Shown one piece after another: positions 55,719 to 64,000 of a DNA stretch of 64,000 nucleotides. A program made the translations under genes and the position numbers. Source of the stretch: Pokkaliibacter plantistimulans (GTDB lineage: Bacteria; Pseudomonadota; Gammaproteobacteria; Pseudomonadales; Balneatricaceae). The notes under the pieces were generated by a model. The model was not told the origin of the DNA, searched no databases, and saw only the letters and a list, made by a program, of their open reading frames with translations. The DNA lies in assembly GCF_003194385.1 (NCBI RefSeq), contig NZ_LAPT01000055.1, forward strand, positions 27,456 through 91,455, written 5' to 3'. How positions within the stretch are numbered: the stretch's first letter is position 1; each line of letters begins with the position of its first letter.

Positions 55719-56390
55719 ATGTCAGGAATAATGAAGGCACTAACTGAAGCAACAGCACGACGGCAGCTGAGTTAAAGGGACTGGTAACCTGCTTCATCTG
55801 GTGAGCTTGCGGCCCCTGCGGAAAAGCTGAATTCAGGGTGCGAGGACAATAGTTTTACAGCACTCAGCGTTAAGACACTGACAGCCAGATGAAGACAAAG
55901 TGTGCAGAGATACCCTGAGAAAGCACTCGTCGGTTGGTGCTCCATCCACCACCTGATCCAGAGTAGCAACGGTTGATCTGATCGCCTGGGGTGGTTAAGC
56001 GTACCCTGAGGCAACGCTTTATTTAGAACCAATTCGTATTGTTTCAAAAATTCAATCTGCGGCATTCTACCTGTGGCCGTATATTGCTGCAAACGCTGCC
56101 GAGCATCTCCACATTTTTATGCGAACAGGTGTGCGGGAGCAGGTGCTGCTATTATTATCCCTGCTCATCGATGTGGACTTTGCCTGGCAGCAGACCGACA
56201 GTTAGCGGACGTGAAAAGGGTGAGTTTGGCGGGTGACCGCGTAGGGCATATACTCTAGCGACGTTGTCCGAGGGGGGGGCGCTCTTTGTGCGTTAACCGT
56301 TGGTCCTCTGGTGGCTGCGAACCAAGGTGAGTTTGCTGCAACGTTTAGGTGTACTCTGTTTTATTGACACGGATATCAAGGAATTCATCC
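55719..56390. other. Long gene-poor region upstream of the Csd-like operon
   Basis: 672 bp. A 106-codon minus-strand frame (55772-56092) has no recognised family and no convincing ribosome site. An eight-G run lies at 56272-56279. A sigma-70-like promoter points right at 56226-56254. The promoter of the minus-strand Csd-like operon should lie near 55730-55800 but is not clear. Confidence 0.4.
56226..56254 (+). promoter_or_regulatory. Sigma-70-like promoter for the small gene at 56391
   Basis: TTGGCG, 17-bp spacer, TATACT (56249-56254). Start site expected near 56261, leaving a ~130-nt leader that includes the eight-G run. Confidence 0.45.
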
Positions 56391-56735
56391 ATGCCCTATA
56401 TTGAACGAAATGCCGATGGGCAGATCATCGCAGTGTACGCTGTGGAGCAGCCGCAAGCTCACGAGTTTCTTGAGCCAGATGATCAGGAGCTGCAACAGTT
56501 TCTGTTTCAGGATAACGGTCGCACCTTTGCCTACATGCGCCAGTCTGACCTTGAGCTGCAGCGCGTCCTTGAGGATGTGATCGATCTGCTGATCGATAAG
56601 GGCATACTGATGTTTACCGACCTTCCGGTTGAGGCCCAGAAAAAGCTGGTTGGGCGTAAGCGAGTACGTCAGGTTCTGAAAAATCGCAACACTATTCTGG
56701 GTACTGACGACGAGGATGATCCTCTGCCGTTATAG
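56391..56735 (+). CDS. Small acidic protein (tryptophan-synthase-beta-like annotation family)
   Basis: 114 aa from the ATG at 56391 (AAGGA upstream). Begins YIERNADGQIIAVYAVE and has the acidic tail TDDEDDPLPL. It resembles a small conserved family in pseudomonads that databases label tryptophan synthase subunit beta-like; actual function unknown. No terminator of its own is seen before the mevalonate promoter. Confidence 0.65.
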   Translation: MPYIERNADGQIIAVYAVEQPQAHEFLEPDDQELQQFLFQDNGRTFAYMRQSDLELQRVLEDVIDLLIDKGILMFTDLPVEAQKKLVGRKRVRQVLKNRNTILGTDDEDDPLPL

Positions 56736-56760
56736 CCTTCCAGCACGCGCCCGGGCTGAA

Positions 56761-56789
56761 TTGCAATTGCTTTGGGGCGTCGCTACAAT
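56761..56789 (+). promoter_or_regulatory. Promoter of the mevalonate operon
   Basis: TTGCAA (56761-56766), exact 17-bp spacer, TACAAT (56784-56789). Transcription should start near 56796, about 100 nt before the HMG-CoA reductase ATG. Confidence 0.6.
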
Positions 56790-56810
56790 CGCCTCACCTC
56801 TGGCCCCGTC

Positions 56811-56876
56811 ACCACTGGCGTAGTGGTCTTTCATGCAGATTTTGAAAGGGAAATGCGCTGTTGGTTTCCCTTTTTC
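56811..56876 (+). promoter_or_regulatory. Leader with hairpin and terminator-like stem (possible attenuator)
   Basis: First hairpin ACCACT/AGTGGT (56811-56827), then a 9-bp stem AAAGGGAAA/TTTCCCTTT (56845-56873, 11-nt loop) ending in TTTTTC. The second looks like an intrinsic terminator between the promoter and the first gene (ATG 56895), so it could attenuate the operon. It could also be the terminator of the upstream small gene. Confidence 0.5.
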
Positions 56877-56894
56877 GAGCCAAAAATACCTCCG

Positions 56895-57935
56895 ATGAAA
56901 GCGCACAAGATTACAACCGCGCCTGTCCCAATGCGTTGGGTGGGGCCTATCAGAATCAGTGGCAATATCATGGATGCAGAGGTCTCAGTGCCCCTGGCAA
57001 CCTATGAATCCCCCCTTTGGCCCTCTGTTGGTCGTGGTGCCCGCGTTTCCATGCTGTGCGAAGGCGGTATCAAGGCCACGCTTGTCGATGAGCGTATGTC
57101 TCGCTCCATCCTGCTGGAAGCCGCCGATGCCGGCGCCGCACTTAGCGCCATTACCAGCCTCAATTGTCGTCGTGACGAAATGCAGGCAGTGGTATCCACC
57201 AGCAGCCGCTTTGCCCGCCTGATCGATGTGCGTCATCAGATCCTGGGGAACCTGTTATTCGTCCGCCTGGAATTCACCACAGGCGACGCCTCCGGCCACA
57301 ATATGGTGACCAACGCCGCTGATCATCTGATGCGCTGGATCCTGCAGAGCTATCCGCAGCTCAGTTACAGTTCCATTTCCGGCAATTTCTGCTCAGACAA
57401 AAAGCCTACCGCCGTGAATGGCATTCTTGGTCGTGGTAAGAACGTCATCACCGAGATTCTGATCCCCCGTGACATCTGTGAGCGTCGGTTGAAAACCACG
57501 CCGGAGAAAGTGGTTGATCTCAATATCAAAAAGAACCTGATCGGCACTATGCTGGCGGGGGGACTGCGCAGTGCCAATGCGCACTACGCCAATATGCTGT
57601 TGGCTTTCTATCTGGCTACTGGGCAGGATGCGGCCAATATCGTTGAGGGTTCGCAGGGGATGACCCACGCCGAAGTGCGTAATGGCGATCTGTATTTTTC
57701 CTGTACCCTGCCTAATCTGATCGTAGGTTCCGTGGGTAATGGCAAGGGGCTGGATTTTGTTGAAGACAATCTGACCCGACTGGGCTGCCGTGAGCCCCGT
57801 GAGACCGGTGCCAATGCCCGCCGTCTGGCCGTCATTTGTGCGGCAACTGTACTTTGCGGTGAGTTGTCACTGCTGGCGGCCCAAACCAATCCTGGCGAGT
57901 TGATGGAAGCGCATATTCAGCTGGAGCGCGGATGA
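56895..57935 (+). CDS. mvaA: HMG-CoA reductase (class I type)
   Basis: 346 aa from the ATG at 56895; no Shine-Dalgarno precedes it, and an in-frame ATG at 56853 lies inside the leader hairpin. Motifs: VPLATYESPLWPSVGRGARV, TGDASGHNMVT, ISGNFCSDKKPTAVN, RSANAHYANML and the C-terminal GANARRLAVICAATVLCGEL followed by an AH-x-x-L-x-R end. These match class I reductases, which reduce HMG-CoA to mevalonate with NADPH. Stop overlaps the next start by 4 nt. Confidence 0.93.
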   Translation: MKAHKITTAPVPMRWVGPIRISGNIMDAEVSVPLATYESPLWPSVGRGARVSMLCEGGIKATLVDERMSRSILLEAADAGAALSAITSLNCRRDEMQAVVSTSSRFARLIDVRHQILGNLLFVRLEFTTGDASGHNMVTNAADHLMRWILQSYPQLSYSSISGNFCSDKKPTAVNGILGRGKNVITEILIPRDICERRLKTTPEKVVDLNIKKNLIGTMLAGGLRSANAHYANMLLAFYLATGQDAANIVEGSQGMTHAEVRNGDLYFSCTLPNLIVGSVGNGKGLDFVEDNLTRLGCREPRETGANARRLAVICAATVLCGELSLLAAQTNPGELMEAHIQLERG

Positions 57936-58954
57936 GTAACTCGACCAATGATCGCAAGATTGAGCATATCCGCGTAATTGAAGAAGACCCTGACACTGAT
58001 CGTCAGGGTGACCATTTTGCCTCCTGGCACCTGATGCATCGCGCCCTGCCGGAAATTGACTACGCTGAGGTTGATCCTGGCGTGAGCTTTCTTGGCAAAC
58101 GTCTGTCCTTTCCCCTGCTGATCTCTTCCATGACGGGGGGCGATCACGAGCTGGTGCTGCGGGTCAACCGCAATCTGGCGCAGGCTGCCGAAGCAACCGG
58201 TGTCGCCATGGGCGTTGGCTCCCAGCGGGTGATGTTCACCCATCCCGAATCCTGCAACAGCTTTGCCTTGCGCCAGTGGGCACCAACCACGGTGCTGCTG
58301 GGGAATCTCGGTGCCGTTCAGCTCAACTATGGTTTCGGGCTGGAGGAAGCACAAAGTGCTATCAACATCATGCAGGCGGATGGTCTATTCTTGCACCTGA
58401 ACCCGCTGCAGGAAGCTGTGCAGCCGGAAGGTGACCGCAACTTTAAAGGGCTCGCTGCCAAGATCGCTGCTTTGCAGGCTGAGCTGACCACGCCGCTGAT
58501 TCTGAAGGAGGTCGGCTGTGGTATGACGCCAGCTGATATCGAACTGGGGTTGGCGGCTGGTATTCGTTATTTTGATCTCGCCGGTAGCGGTGGTACGTCG
58601 TGGAGCCGTATTGAGCATCATCGGCGTGGCCGTGGCGATCTTGGCCTGCGGATGCAGGACTGGGGTATCCCGACGCCGGTTGCGCTGGACTGGGCCCGTC
58701 CGTATCAGGAAAGAGCGACATTTATCGCCAGTGGTGGGCTGCGTAACGGTTTGGACATGATCAAGTCTGTTATACTCGGCGGCTCTCTGTGTGGCCTGGC
58801 TGCGCCCTTGCTGAAGCCTGCCATGGAGTCTGCCGAGGCCGTGATTGCCGTGATAGAAGGGGTTAAGCAGGAGTTCACCACCGCGATGTTTTTGCTGGGG
58901 GTAACCCGTGTTGAACAGCTCCACCTAAATGATGCCTTGCTTTGGCGCAGGTAA
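57932..58954 (+). CDS. fni: Type 2 isopentenyl-diphosphate delta-isomerase (FMN)
   Basis: 340 aa. Begins RKIEHIRVIEED; has FPLLISSMTGG, MGVGSQRVMFTHPE, LGAVQLNYGFG, LFLHLNPLQEAVQPEGDRNF and DLAGSGGTSWSRIEHHR, all typical of the FMN-dependent isomerase. Interconverts IPP and DMAPP. Overlaps the HMG-CoA reductase stop (ATGA). Confidence 0.95.
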   Translation: MSNSTNDRKIEHIRVIEEDPDTDRQGDHFASWHLMHRALPEIDYAEVDPGVSFLGKRLSFPLLISSMTGGDHELVLRVNRNLAQAAEATGVAMGVGSQRVMFTHPESCNSFALRQWAPTTVLLGNLGAVQLNYGFGLEEAQSAINIMQADGLFLHLNPLQEAVQPEGDRNFKGLAAKIAALQAELTTPLILKEVGCGMTPADIELGLAAGIRYFDLAGSGGTSWSRIEHHRRGRGDLGLRMQDWGIPTPVALDWARPYQERATFIASGGLRNGLDMIKSVILGGSLCGLAAPLLKPAMESAEAVIAVIEGVKQEFTTAMFLLGVTRVEQLHLNDALLWRR

Positions 58955-58972
58955 CAGGAACTGAGTCTCTAT

Positions 58973-60145
58973 ATGAAGGTTGGCATTGAAGATATTTGTT
59001 TCTACACCGCCAGTTATTACCTGGACTTACAGGTATTGGCTGAGGTGCACCAGATAGATGTAGAGAAGTTCTATGCTGGTATCGGGCAAGAGCAGATGAG
59101 CATGGCTGCGCCAGACGAAGACATCGTCACTATGGCAGCGGCTGCGGCTCTCCCGGTAGTGGAAGGTCAGGACAAAAGCGCCATCCGTACCCTGCTGTTT
59201 GCCAGTGAAAGTGGTATCGATCAGTCCAAATCCGCTGGCGTCTATGTGCATCGCCTGCTGGAGCTGGACCCCGCCTGCCGTGTTGTAGAGCTGAAGCAGG
59301 CGTGTTACAGCGCCACTTCCGCCATCCAGATGGCCTGTGCTCTGGTTGCCCGTCAGCCACAGCAGAAGGTGCTGGTGATAGCCTCCGACATTGCTCGTTA
59401 TGATCTGGATTCGTCCGGCGAGCCGACGCAGGGCTGTGGAGCCGTGGCGATGCTGATCAGTGCCGATCCTAAAATCATGGAAGTGGAGCCGGTATCCGGG
59501 CTCTACACCGAAGATGTGATGGACTTCTGGCGTCCCAACTATCGTGGAACGGCGCTAGTAGATGGCAAGTACTCCACCAAGGTCTATCTGAAGTCTCTCA
59601 AACACGCCTGGCTGGATTATCAGCAGCAGGGCGGGCATGCGTTCTCTGAGTTCAACTATTTTTGCTATCACCAGCCTTTTACCCGTATGGCGCAAAAGGC
59701 CCACAGCCATTTGCTGAAACAGGTTGGTGCCAGTTTGTCTGCGGCAGAAGCCGAAGCTCAGATTGCCGATACCCTAAGCTACAACCGCAGTATCGGCAAC
59801 AGCTACACCGCCTCAATCTATATCGGCCTGACGTCCCTGCTGGAAAATGCAGAGCATGACCTGGCTGGTCAGCGCGTCGGCTTCTTCAGCTATGGCTCGG
59901 GTTGCGTGGCAGAGCTGTTCTCTGGTGTGGTACAGCCGGGCTATCAGGCTCATCTGCACAAAGACTATCACCAGACTTTGCTTGCCCGTCGCCAGTCGGT
60001 GGATTACGCCACGTATCGTCGCCTGTATGACTACCCCAATCCGGTTGATGGCGGCGAGCATGCTATTGCCGCTGAAACTACCGGTCCTTTCCGTCTGGCT
60101 GCTATCAGCCAGCACAAGCGCATCTACGAAAAAACAGCATCATGA
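58973..60145 (+). CDS. mvaS: HMG-CoA synthase
   Basis: 390 aa thiolase-fold enzyme. Catalytic Cys in VVELKQACYSATSAIQ near residue 111, Glu in the N-terminal region and His in FNYFCYHQPFTRM; GNSYTASIYIGLTSLL is a family signature. Joins acetyl-CoA and acetoacetyl-CoA. No thiolase gene is in the operon. Confidence 0.95.
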   Translation: MKVGIEDICFYTASYYLDLQVLAEVHQIDVEKFYAGIGQEQMSMAAPDEDIVTMAAAAALPVVEGQDKSAIRTLLFASESGIDQSKSAGVYVHRLLELDPACRVVELKQACYSATSAIQMACALVARQPQQKVLVIASDIARYDLDSSGEPTQGCGAVAMLISADPKIMEVEPVSGLYTEDVMDFWRPNYRGTALVDGKYSTKVYLKSLKHAWLDYQQQGGHAFSEFNYFCYHQPFTRMAQKAHSHLLKQVGASLSAAEAEAQIADTLSYNRSIGNSYTASIYIGLTSLLENAEHDLAGQRVGFFSYGSGCVAELFSGVVQPGYQAHLHKDYHQTLLARRQSVDYATYRRLYDYPNPVDGGEHAIAAETTGPFRLAAISQHKRIYEKTAS

Positions 60146-61134
60146 TTCAGGCCAGTGCCCCCGCGAAAGTCATCGTCAGTGGTGATCACTCAGCAGTCTA
60201 CGGGGCACCTGCTCTGGTAGCTGCCGTCTCTCCCCGTGCCCGAGTACGACTGGCTAAGGTCGACTCACCGGTCGTGCGCCTGCATGCCGATGGCGAAACC
60301 ACTGAGCTGACCGTGGCAGAGACGCTGGAGCTGCAGGAAGAGCTGGACGAGCTGCACGATGCCTTTATGGAAGGTGAGATTCGCGTCGACGAGATTATGG
60401 AGTCAGGCCGCGAGCTGTTCTTCTATACCATGGCGCAGTGGCTGCAGCCTGATGCTCGCAGCGGCGTTGAGCTGTGGCTGGAGTCAGATATCCCGGTCAG
60501 CAGTGGTTTGGGCTCGTCTGCTGCAACTATCGCGGCGGCATGTAAGGCTGCAGGGGAGTTCTTCGGCGAACCCTTTGAAGACAATGATGCGCTGATCGCA
60601 CTGGTCAAATTTATCGAGCGTCTGCAACACGGCCGTGGCAGTGCCATGGACGCATCTGCTGTGGTGACAGGCGGCGTGATTCGCCTGATTGATGGCAAGG
60701 TCATGCCCAGTGCACCGCTGGATGCTGACTGGTGGGTGGTGTTTACCGGTAAGGCCGCCTGCTCCACCGGTGAGTGCGTGGCCAGAGTGCGTGAGCGTTT
60801 TGCCACATCGCCGGTCTGGCAGGATTTTGCTGAGGTCACCCGCAGTATGACGGCGGCGCTGGCAGAGCAGAACGAAGCGTACCTGCAGGCCGCTATTCGC
60901 GAAAATCACCGGCTGCTGGTTAAGATTGGTGTGGTGCCGAAGCTGATCGATGGCTTTATCGCCGAGATTGAAGCACTGGGCGGTGCGGCCAAGGTCTGTG
61001 GCGCAGGCAGTATCCGTGGTGACAATGCGGGCGTCGTGCTGGTGCGCGGTGTGAACCCCACCGAGCTGGCGGCCAGACATGGTTTCAAATGTACAACCAT
61101 CACAGGTGAGCACGACGGTGTACGCCTGGAATAA
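60142..61134 (+). CDS. mvaK1: Mevalonate kinase (GHMP kinase)
   Basis: 330 aa. The GHMP motifs ASAPAKVIVSGDHSAVYG (motif 1), DIPVSSGLGSSAATIAAACK (ATP loop) and CGAGSIRGDNAGVVLV (motif 3) are complete. Overlaps the previous stop by 4 nt (ATGA). Phosphorylates mevalonate with ATP in the cytoplasm. Its motif 1 (SGDHSAVYG) is closest to mevalonate kinases. Confidence 0.85.
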   Translation: MIQASAPAKVIVSGDHSAVYGAPALVAAVSPRARVRLAKVDSPVVRLHADGETTELTVAETLELQEELDELHDAFMEGEIRVDEIMESGRELFFYTMAQWLQPDARSGVELWLESDIPVSSGLGSSAATIAAACKAAGEFFGEPFEDNDALIALVKFIERLQHGRGSAMDASAVVTGGVIRLIDGKVMPSAPLDADWWVVFTGKAACSTGECVARVRERFATSPVWQDFAEVTRSMTAALAEQNEAYLQAAIRENHRLLVKIGVVPKLIDGFIAEIEALGGAAKVCGAGSIRGDNAGVVLVRGVNPTELAARHGFKCTTITGEHDGVRLE

Positions 61135-62059
61135 GATTCGTACCTCTGCCCCCGGTAACCTGATGGTGATGGGGGAACATGCCGTATTGCATGGCCAGTG
61201 GGCCCTGGGGGCGGCGGTGGATAAGCGTATCCACCTTGAGCTGCAACCTCGGGCAGACCGGCAGGTCATTATCCATTCCGCTCTGGCGGAATATCACAGT
61301 GATCTGGATCAGCTGGAAGACCACCCCAATCTGAGCTTTGTGCTCAAGGTCATCACGCTGATGCAGCCGCAGTCTGGCTTCGAGCTGACCATTGTTTCCG
61401 AGTTCAGTCATACCGTTGGCCTTGGCTCCTCCGCCGCCGTAACCGTCGCGCTGGTGGCGGCACTGATGGCCTGGCACGCCGGTCATGCCAGTCTCGACCG
61501 CCGAATTCTGCTGGCTACCGCCCATGAAACCGTACTGGCCGTGCAGGGCCGTGGCTCGGGTACGGATCTGGCAACCAGTGTGCACGGCGGACTGATTGCC
61601 TATCGCATGGCACAGCGCGAAGTAATCCCTCTCCCCGGTTTATGGCCCATTGCGCTGGTCTACGCGGGCTACAAGACACCGACTCCGGTGGTCATACGCC
61701 ATATTGCGGCCGCTGCGGAAGCCAACACCGCGCTGTATGACAGCCTCTACCAGCTGATGGGTGACTGCGCCGAACAGGCCATGGCCGCACTGGAAGTGTC
61801 GGATCTCCCCGGGTTTGCCCGTTGTCTGAACATGCAGCATGGCTTGCTGGATGCGCTGGGAGTCTGCGATGCGAGTCTGGCGGATATCGTTTATCGCCTG
61901 CGTGGCATGGACGGAGTACTGGCTGCGAAGATTTCAGGCTCTGGTCTGGGCGACTGCATTCTGGCGCTGGGCAGAGTGGAGCCAGACCTGTTGCCCTACG
62001 AAGTGATTGATGTAGCCATGAGTGACCGAGGAGTGGAAATTGAGTTTGTCGCCTGCTGA
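61118..62059 (+). CDS. mvaK2: Second GHMP kinase, probable phosphomevalonate kinase
   Basis: About 313 aa if started at the GTG 61118, which has AGGTGAG 7 nt upstream; an ATG at 61079 would overlap the first kinase more deeply. Motif 1 SAPGNLMVMGEHAVLHG, ATP loop VGLGSSAAVTVALVAALMA and motif 3 KISGSGLGDCILALG are complete. The motifs look mevalonate-kinase-like, but with one mevalonate kinase and a decarboxylase already present, phosphomevalonate kinase is the missing step (inference by elimination). Confidence 0.7.
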   Translation: MYAWNKIRTSAPGNLMVMGEHAVLHGQWALGAAVDKRIHLELQPRADRQVIIHSALAEYHSDLDQLEDHPNLSFVLKVITLMQPQSGFELTIVSEFSHTVGLGSSAAVTVALVAALMAWHAGHASLDRRILLATAHETVLAVQGRGSGTDLATSVHGGLIAYRMAQREVIPLPGLWPIALVYAGYKTPTPVVIRHIAAAAEANTALYDSLYQLMGDCAEQAMAALEVSDLPGFARCLNMQHGLLDALGVCDASLADIVYRLRGMDGVLAAKISGSGLGDCILALGRVEPDLLPYEVIDVAMSDRGVEIEFVAC

Positions 62060-63059
62060 AGCCCTGCGCCTGTACCTGCCGGAGTGCACTCCTGTACTGC
62101 AAACGCAGGCAGAAGCCTTTGCACCGAGCAATATCGCCCTGTGCAAGTACTGGGGCAAGCGTCAGGCCGCCCTGAATCTGCCGGTCAACAGCTCGCTGTC
62201 CATCAGTCTGGGAGAGCTTGGCACTCGTACCCGGCTGCAGGTGATCGATGCTCCAAGTGATGAAGTCTGGCTTAACGGTCAGCAGCTGGATGCCGACAGT
62301 CGCTTTGTTCGCAAGGTGTCGCAATTCATTGATCTGTTCCGCTCCCTGACACCTGCCCGTTTTCGGGTGACCACCCACAACAATATTCCTACTGCTGCCG
62401 GGCTGGCATCATCAGCCTCCGGATTTGCGGCTCTGACGCTGGCACTGGCGGGCATCTATGCGATTCCTCGCGATGGCCGCAGCCTGTCTCGTATCGCGCG
62501 GATGGGCAGCGGCAGTGCATCACGTTCGCTGTTCTGCGGTTTTGCCCAATGGCATAAAGGTGAGCTGGACGACGGCAGTGACAGCTTTGCCGAGGTACTG
62601 TCTGAAGCGTGGCCCGACCTGCGTATCGGGGTGGTGGAAATTACCACTGCCGAGAAAAGCGTCGATTCCCGTGCGGGGATGACCCGTACCACCGACAGCT
62701 GTCTGCTTTATGAAAAATGGCCACAGCAGGCTGCCCGTGATTTGCAGACCTTACGCCAGGCTATTGCTGCACAGGATTTCACCTTGCTGGGCGAGACCGC
62801 CGAGCACAACGCCCTGTCCATGCACGCCACCATGATCGCCTCCTGGCCGCCGCTGTTGTATTGGCAGCCCGCCAGTATTGAGGCCATGCAGCAGGTCTGG
62901 CAGTGCCGGGCGCAGGGCATTGAGGTGTATTTCACTATGGATGCCGGCCCCAACATCAAACTGCTGTTCCAGCAGCACAGTATTGAGGCTGTACGTGCCT
63001 GTTTCCCCACCATGACGGTTGTTGATCCCTGGCATGGTCCTGACCCCCTGCAAGGCTGA
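62040..63059 (+). CDS. mvaD: Diphosphomevalonate decarboxylase
   Basis: About 339 aa. Motifs FAPSNIALCKYWGKRQAALN, IPTAAGLASSASGFAALTLA, MGSGSASRSLFCGFAQW and MDAGPNIKLL. Makes IPP from mevalonate diphosphate with ATP. A TTG at 62040 has GAGGAG 6 nt upstream; a GTG at 62022 is also possible. Overlaps the second kinase's stop. Confidence 0.93.
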   Translation: MSLSPAEALRLYLPECTPVLQTQAEAFAPSNIALCKYWGKRQAALNLPVNSSLSISLGELGTRTRLQVIDAPSDEVWLNGQQLDADSRFVRKVSQFIDLFRSLTPARFRVTTHNNIPTAAGLASSASGFAALTLALAGIYAIPRDGRSLSRIARMGSGSASRSLFCGFAQWHKGELDDGSDSFAEVLSEAWPDLRIGVVEITTAEKSVDSRAGMTRTTDSCLLYEKWPQQAARDLQTLRQAIAAQDFTLLGETAEHNALSMHATMIASWPPLLYWQPASIEAMQQVWQCRAQGIEVYFTMDAGPNIKLLFQQHSIEAVRACFPTMTVVDPWHGPDPLQG

Positions 63060-63060
63060 A

Positions 63061-63789
63061 GTGCCCTGGGCACAGATTAAAGGCATCATCTTCGACAAGG
63101 ACGGTACCCTGGTGGATTTCTACCCCACCTGGATACCGCTCTATCATCTGGCCCTGCGTGAGCTGGCGCGTCGGGCGCCACTGGCTGCAGGGCAGGATGC
63201 AACCTTTGCGCAGTTGCTTAGCGTCAGTGGCTTTACTGACGGACAACGGCTGAACCCTGACTCGCCACTGGTACACAGTGACCCCGAGACGATCCTGCGT
63301 CTGTGGGGCAGTGTACTGGGTGTTCATCAGGTGGATGTGCTGGAAGGGTGGGTCGCGCCGGTGTTTGCCGAGCATTACTTGCAACACCTGCGTACACCCT
63401 GTGATTTGCCCGCACTCTGCCGCTGGCTGAGCGAGCGCAAGCTGGTTCTGGCTCTGGTCACGTCAGACTCACAGCACTATGGTGACGCCGCGGTGAAGGC
63501 GCTGGGGATAGCACCGTGGATCACGCCCGTCATCGGTTCAGATCAGGGGCTGGCTGCCAAGCCTGATCCGGCCATGGTGCATGCCTGTCTGCAACGTTGG
63601 CAGCTGGACGCTTCCCGGATCGCGGTGATTGGCGATCATCCGAAAGACCTGCAAATGGGTCGTGCGGCAGGGGCCGGGCGTGTCATCGGCGTGCTCAGCG
63701 GTGCCAGCAGCGCTGCCGAGCTGGCGCCCTGGTGCGATGAAATCTGGCCCCATATTGGCTATTTACGGTCAGTGCTAACTCAGGTCTGA
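63061..63789 (+). CDS. HAD-superfamily hydrolase (Gph-like phosphatase)
   Basis: 242 aa from the GTG at 63061 (AAGG 6 nt upstream, just after the mvaD stop); an ATG at 63034 is possible. HAD motifs: IIFDKDGTLVDF (nucleophile), LVTSDSQHYGDAA (Thr/Ser), AAKPDPAMV (Lys) and VIGDHPKDLQMGRAAGA. The cap is in the phosphoglycolate phosphatase position. Last gene of the mevalonate operon; it may hydrolyse a prenyl or sugar phosphate, but nothing in the sequence fixes its substrate. Confidence 0.8.
   Translation: MPWAQIKGIIFDKDGTLVDFYPTWIPLYHLALRELARRAPLAAGQDATFAQLLSVSGFTDGQRLNPDSPLVHSDPETILRLWGSVLGVHQVDVLEGWVAPVFAEHYLQHLRTPCDLPALCRWLSERKLVLALVTSDSQHYGDAAVKALGIAPWITPVIGSDQGLAAKPDPAMVHACLQRWQLDASRIAVIGDHPKDLQMGRAAGAGRVIGVLSGASSAAELAPWCDEIWPHIGYLRSVLTQV

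Positions 63790-64000
<211 letters not shown>

Overview
The window (about 57-60% GC by eye, except one AT-rich island) looks like chromosomal DNA of a gammaproteobacterium, most likely an Oceanospirillales-type aquatic or environmental bacterium. That placement is an inference from gene content: the tail of an aryl-polyene-type fatty-acid operon, a Pseudomonas-style mdc/mad malonate locus, a phasin, divergent nadC/ampD, an ackA-pta operon, and a mevalonate-pathway operon, which is uncommon in this class. No rRNA, tRNA, CRISPR array or intact insertion sequence was recognised.

Layout. 1-3.3 kb: end of an aryl-polyene (APE)-type operon (ketosynthase, hotdog dehydratase, ketoreductase, ketosynthase). 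3.5-8.2 kb: START-domain protein, TauE/SafE exporter, LysR regulator and SulP transporter. 8.5-19.6 kb: mixed genes (uppP, an OmpR-type regulator with a degenerate receiver, MFS exporter, SDR/LysR divergent pair, Gfo/Idh/MocA oxidoreductase, VOC and MOSC proteins, membrane proteins, Pit phosphate transporter). 19.7-29.7 kb: glutathione peroxidase, then the malonate decarboxylase locus mdcA-B-C-(DE fusion)-G-H-madL-madM on the minus strand with mdcR at its far end. 29.8-31.9 kb: AT-rich island with three orphan genes. 31.9-41.7 kb: LysR regulator divergent from a five-gene dipeptide/oligopeptide ABC importer, followed by two M20 metallopeptidases. 42.2-46.4 kb: phasin, pta and ackA. 46.8-52.6 kb: nadC, ampD and a ferric-iron ABC importer whose ATPase gene is convergent to the binding-protein/permease genes. 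52.9-55.7 kb: an L,D-transpeptidase-fold protein and an M14 carboxypeptidase that resemble the Helicobacter/Campylobacter cell-shape enzymes Csd6/Pgp2 and Csd4/Pgp1. 56.4-63.8 kb: a small protein, then a tightly overlapping operon for HMG-CoA reductase, type 2 IPP isomerase, HMG-CoA synthase, two GHMP kinases, diphosphomevalonate decarboxylase and a HAD hydrolase. The window ends inside a hexanucleotide microsatellite.

How the genes work together. MadLM imports malonate; MdcA-E decarboxylate it on the MdcC carrier, whose prosthetic group is made by MdcB, attached by MdcG and malonylated by MdcH. Peptides imported by the ABC system can be cleaved by the adjacent M20 peptidases. Pta-AckA interconverts acetyl-CoA and acetate. 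The mevalonate operon converts acetyl-CoA-derived units into IPP/DMAPP.

Sequence structure beyond genes. At least five copies of a roughly 130-145 bp element with inverted-repeat ends occupy intergenic gaps (3.35, 9.46, 32.9, 38.6 and 46.5 kb). A separate 170-bp CTAG-flanked MITE-like element lies at the end of the SulP gene. Three 27-bp tandem units lie between the VOC and MOSC genes. The mevalonate operon has a good sigma-70-type promoter followed by a terminator-like hairpin ahead of the first gene, which suggests attenuation. Two near-identical 13-bp palindromes flank the phasin promoter.
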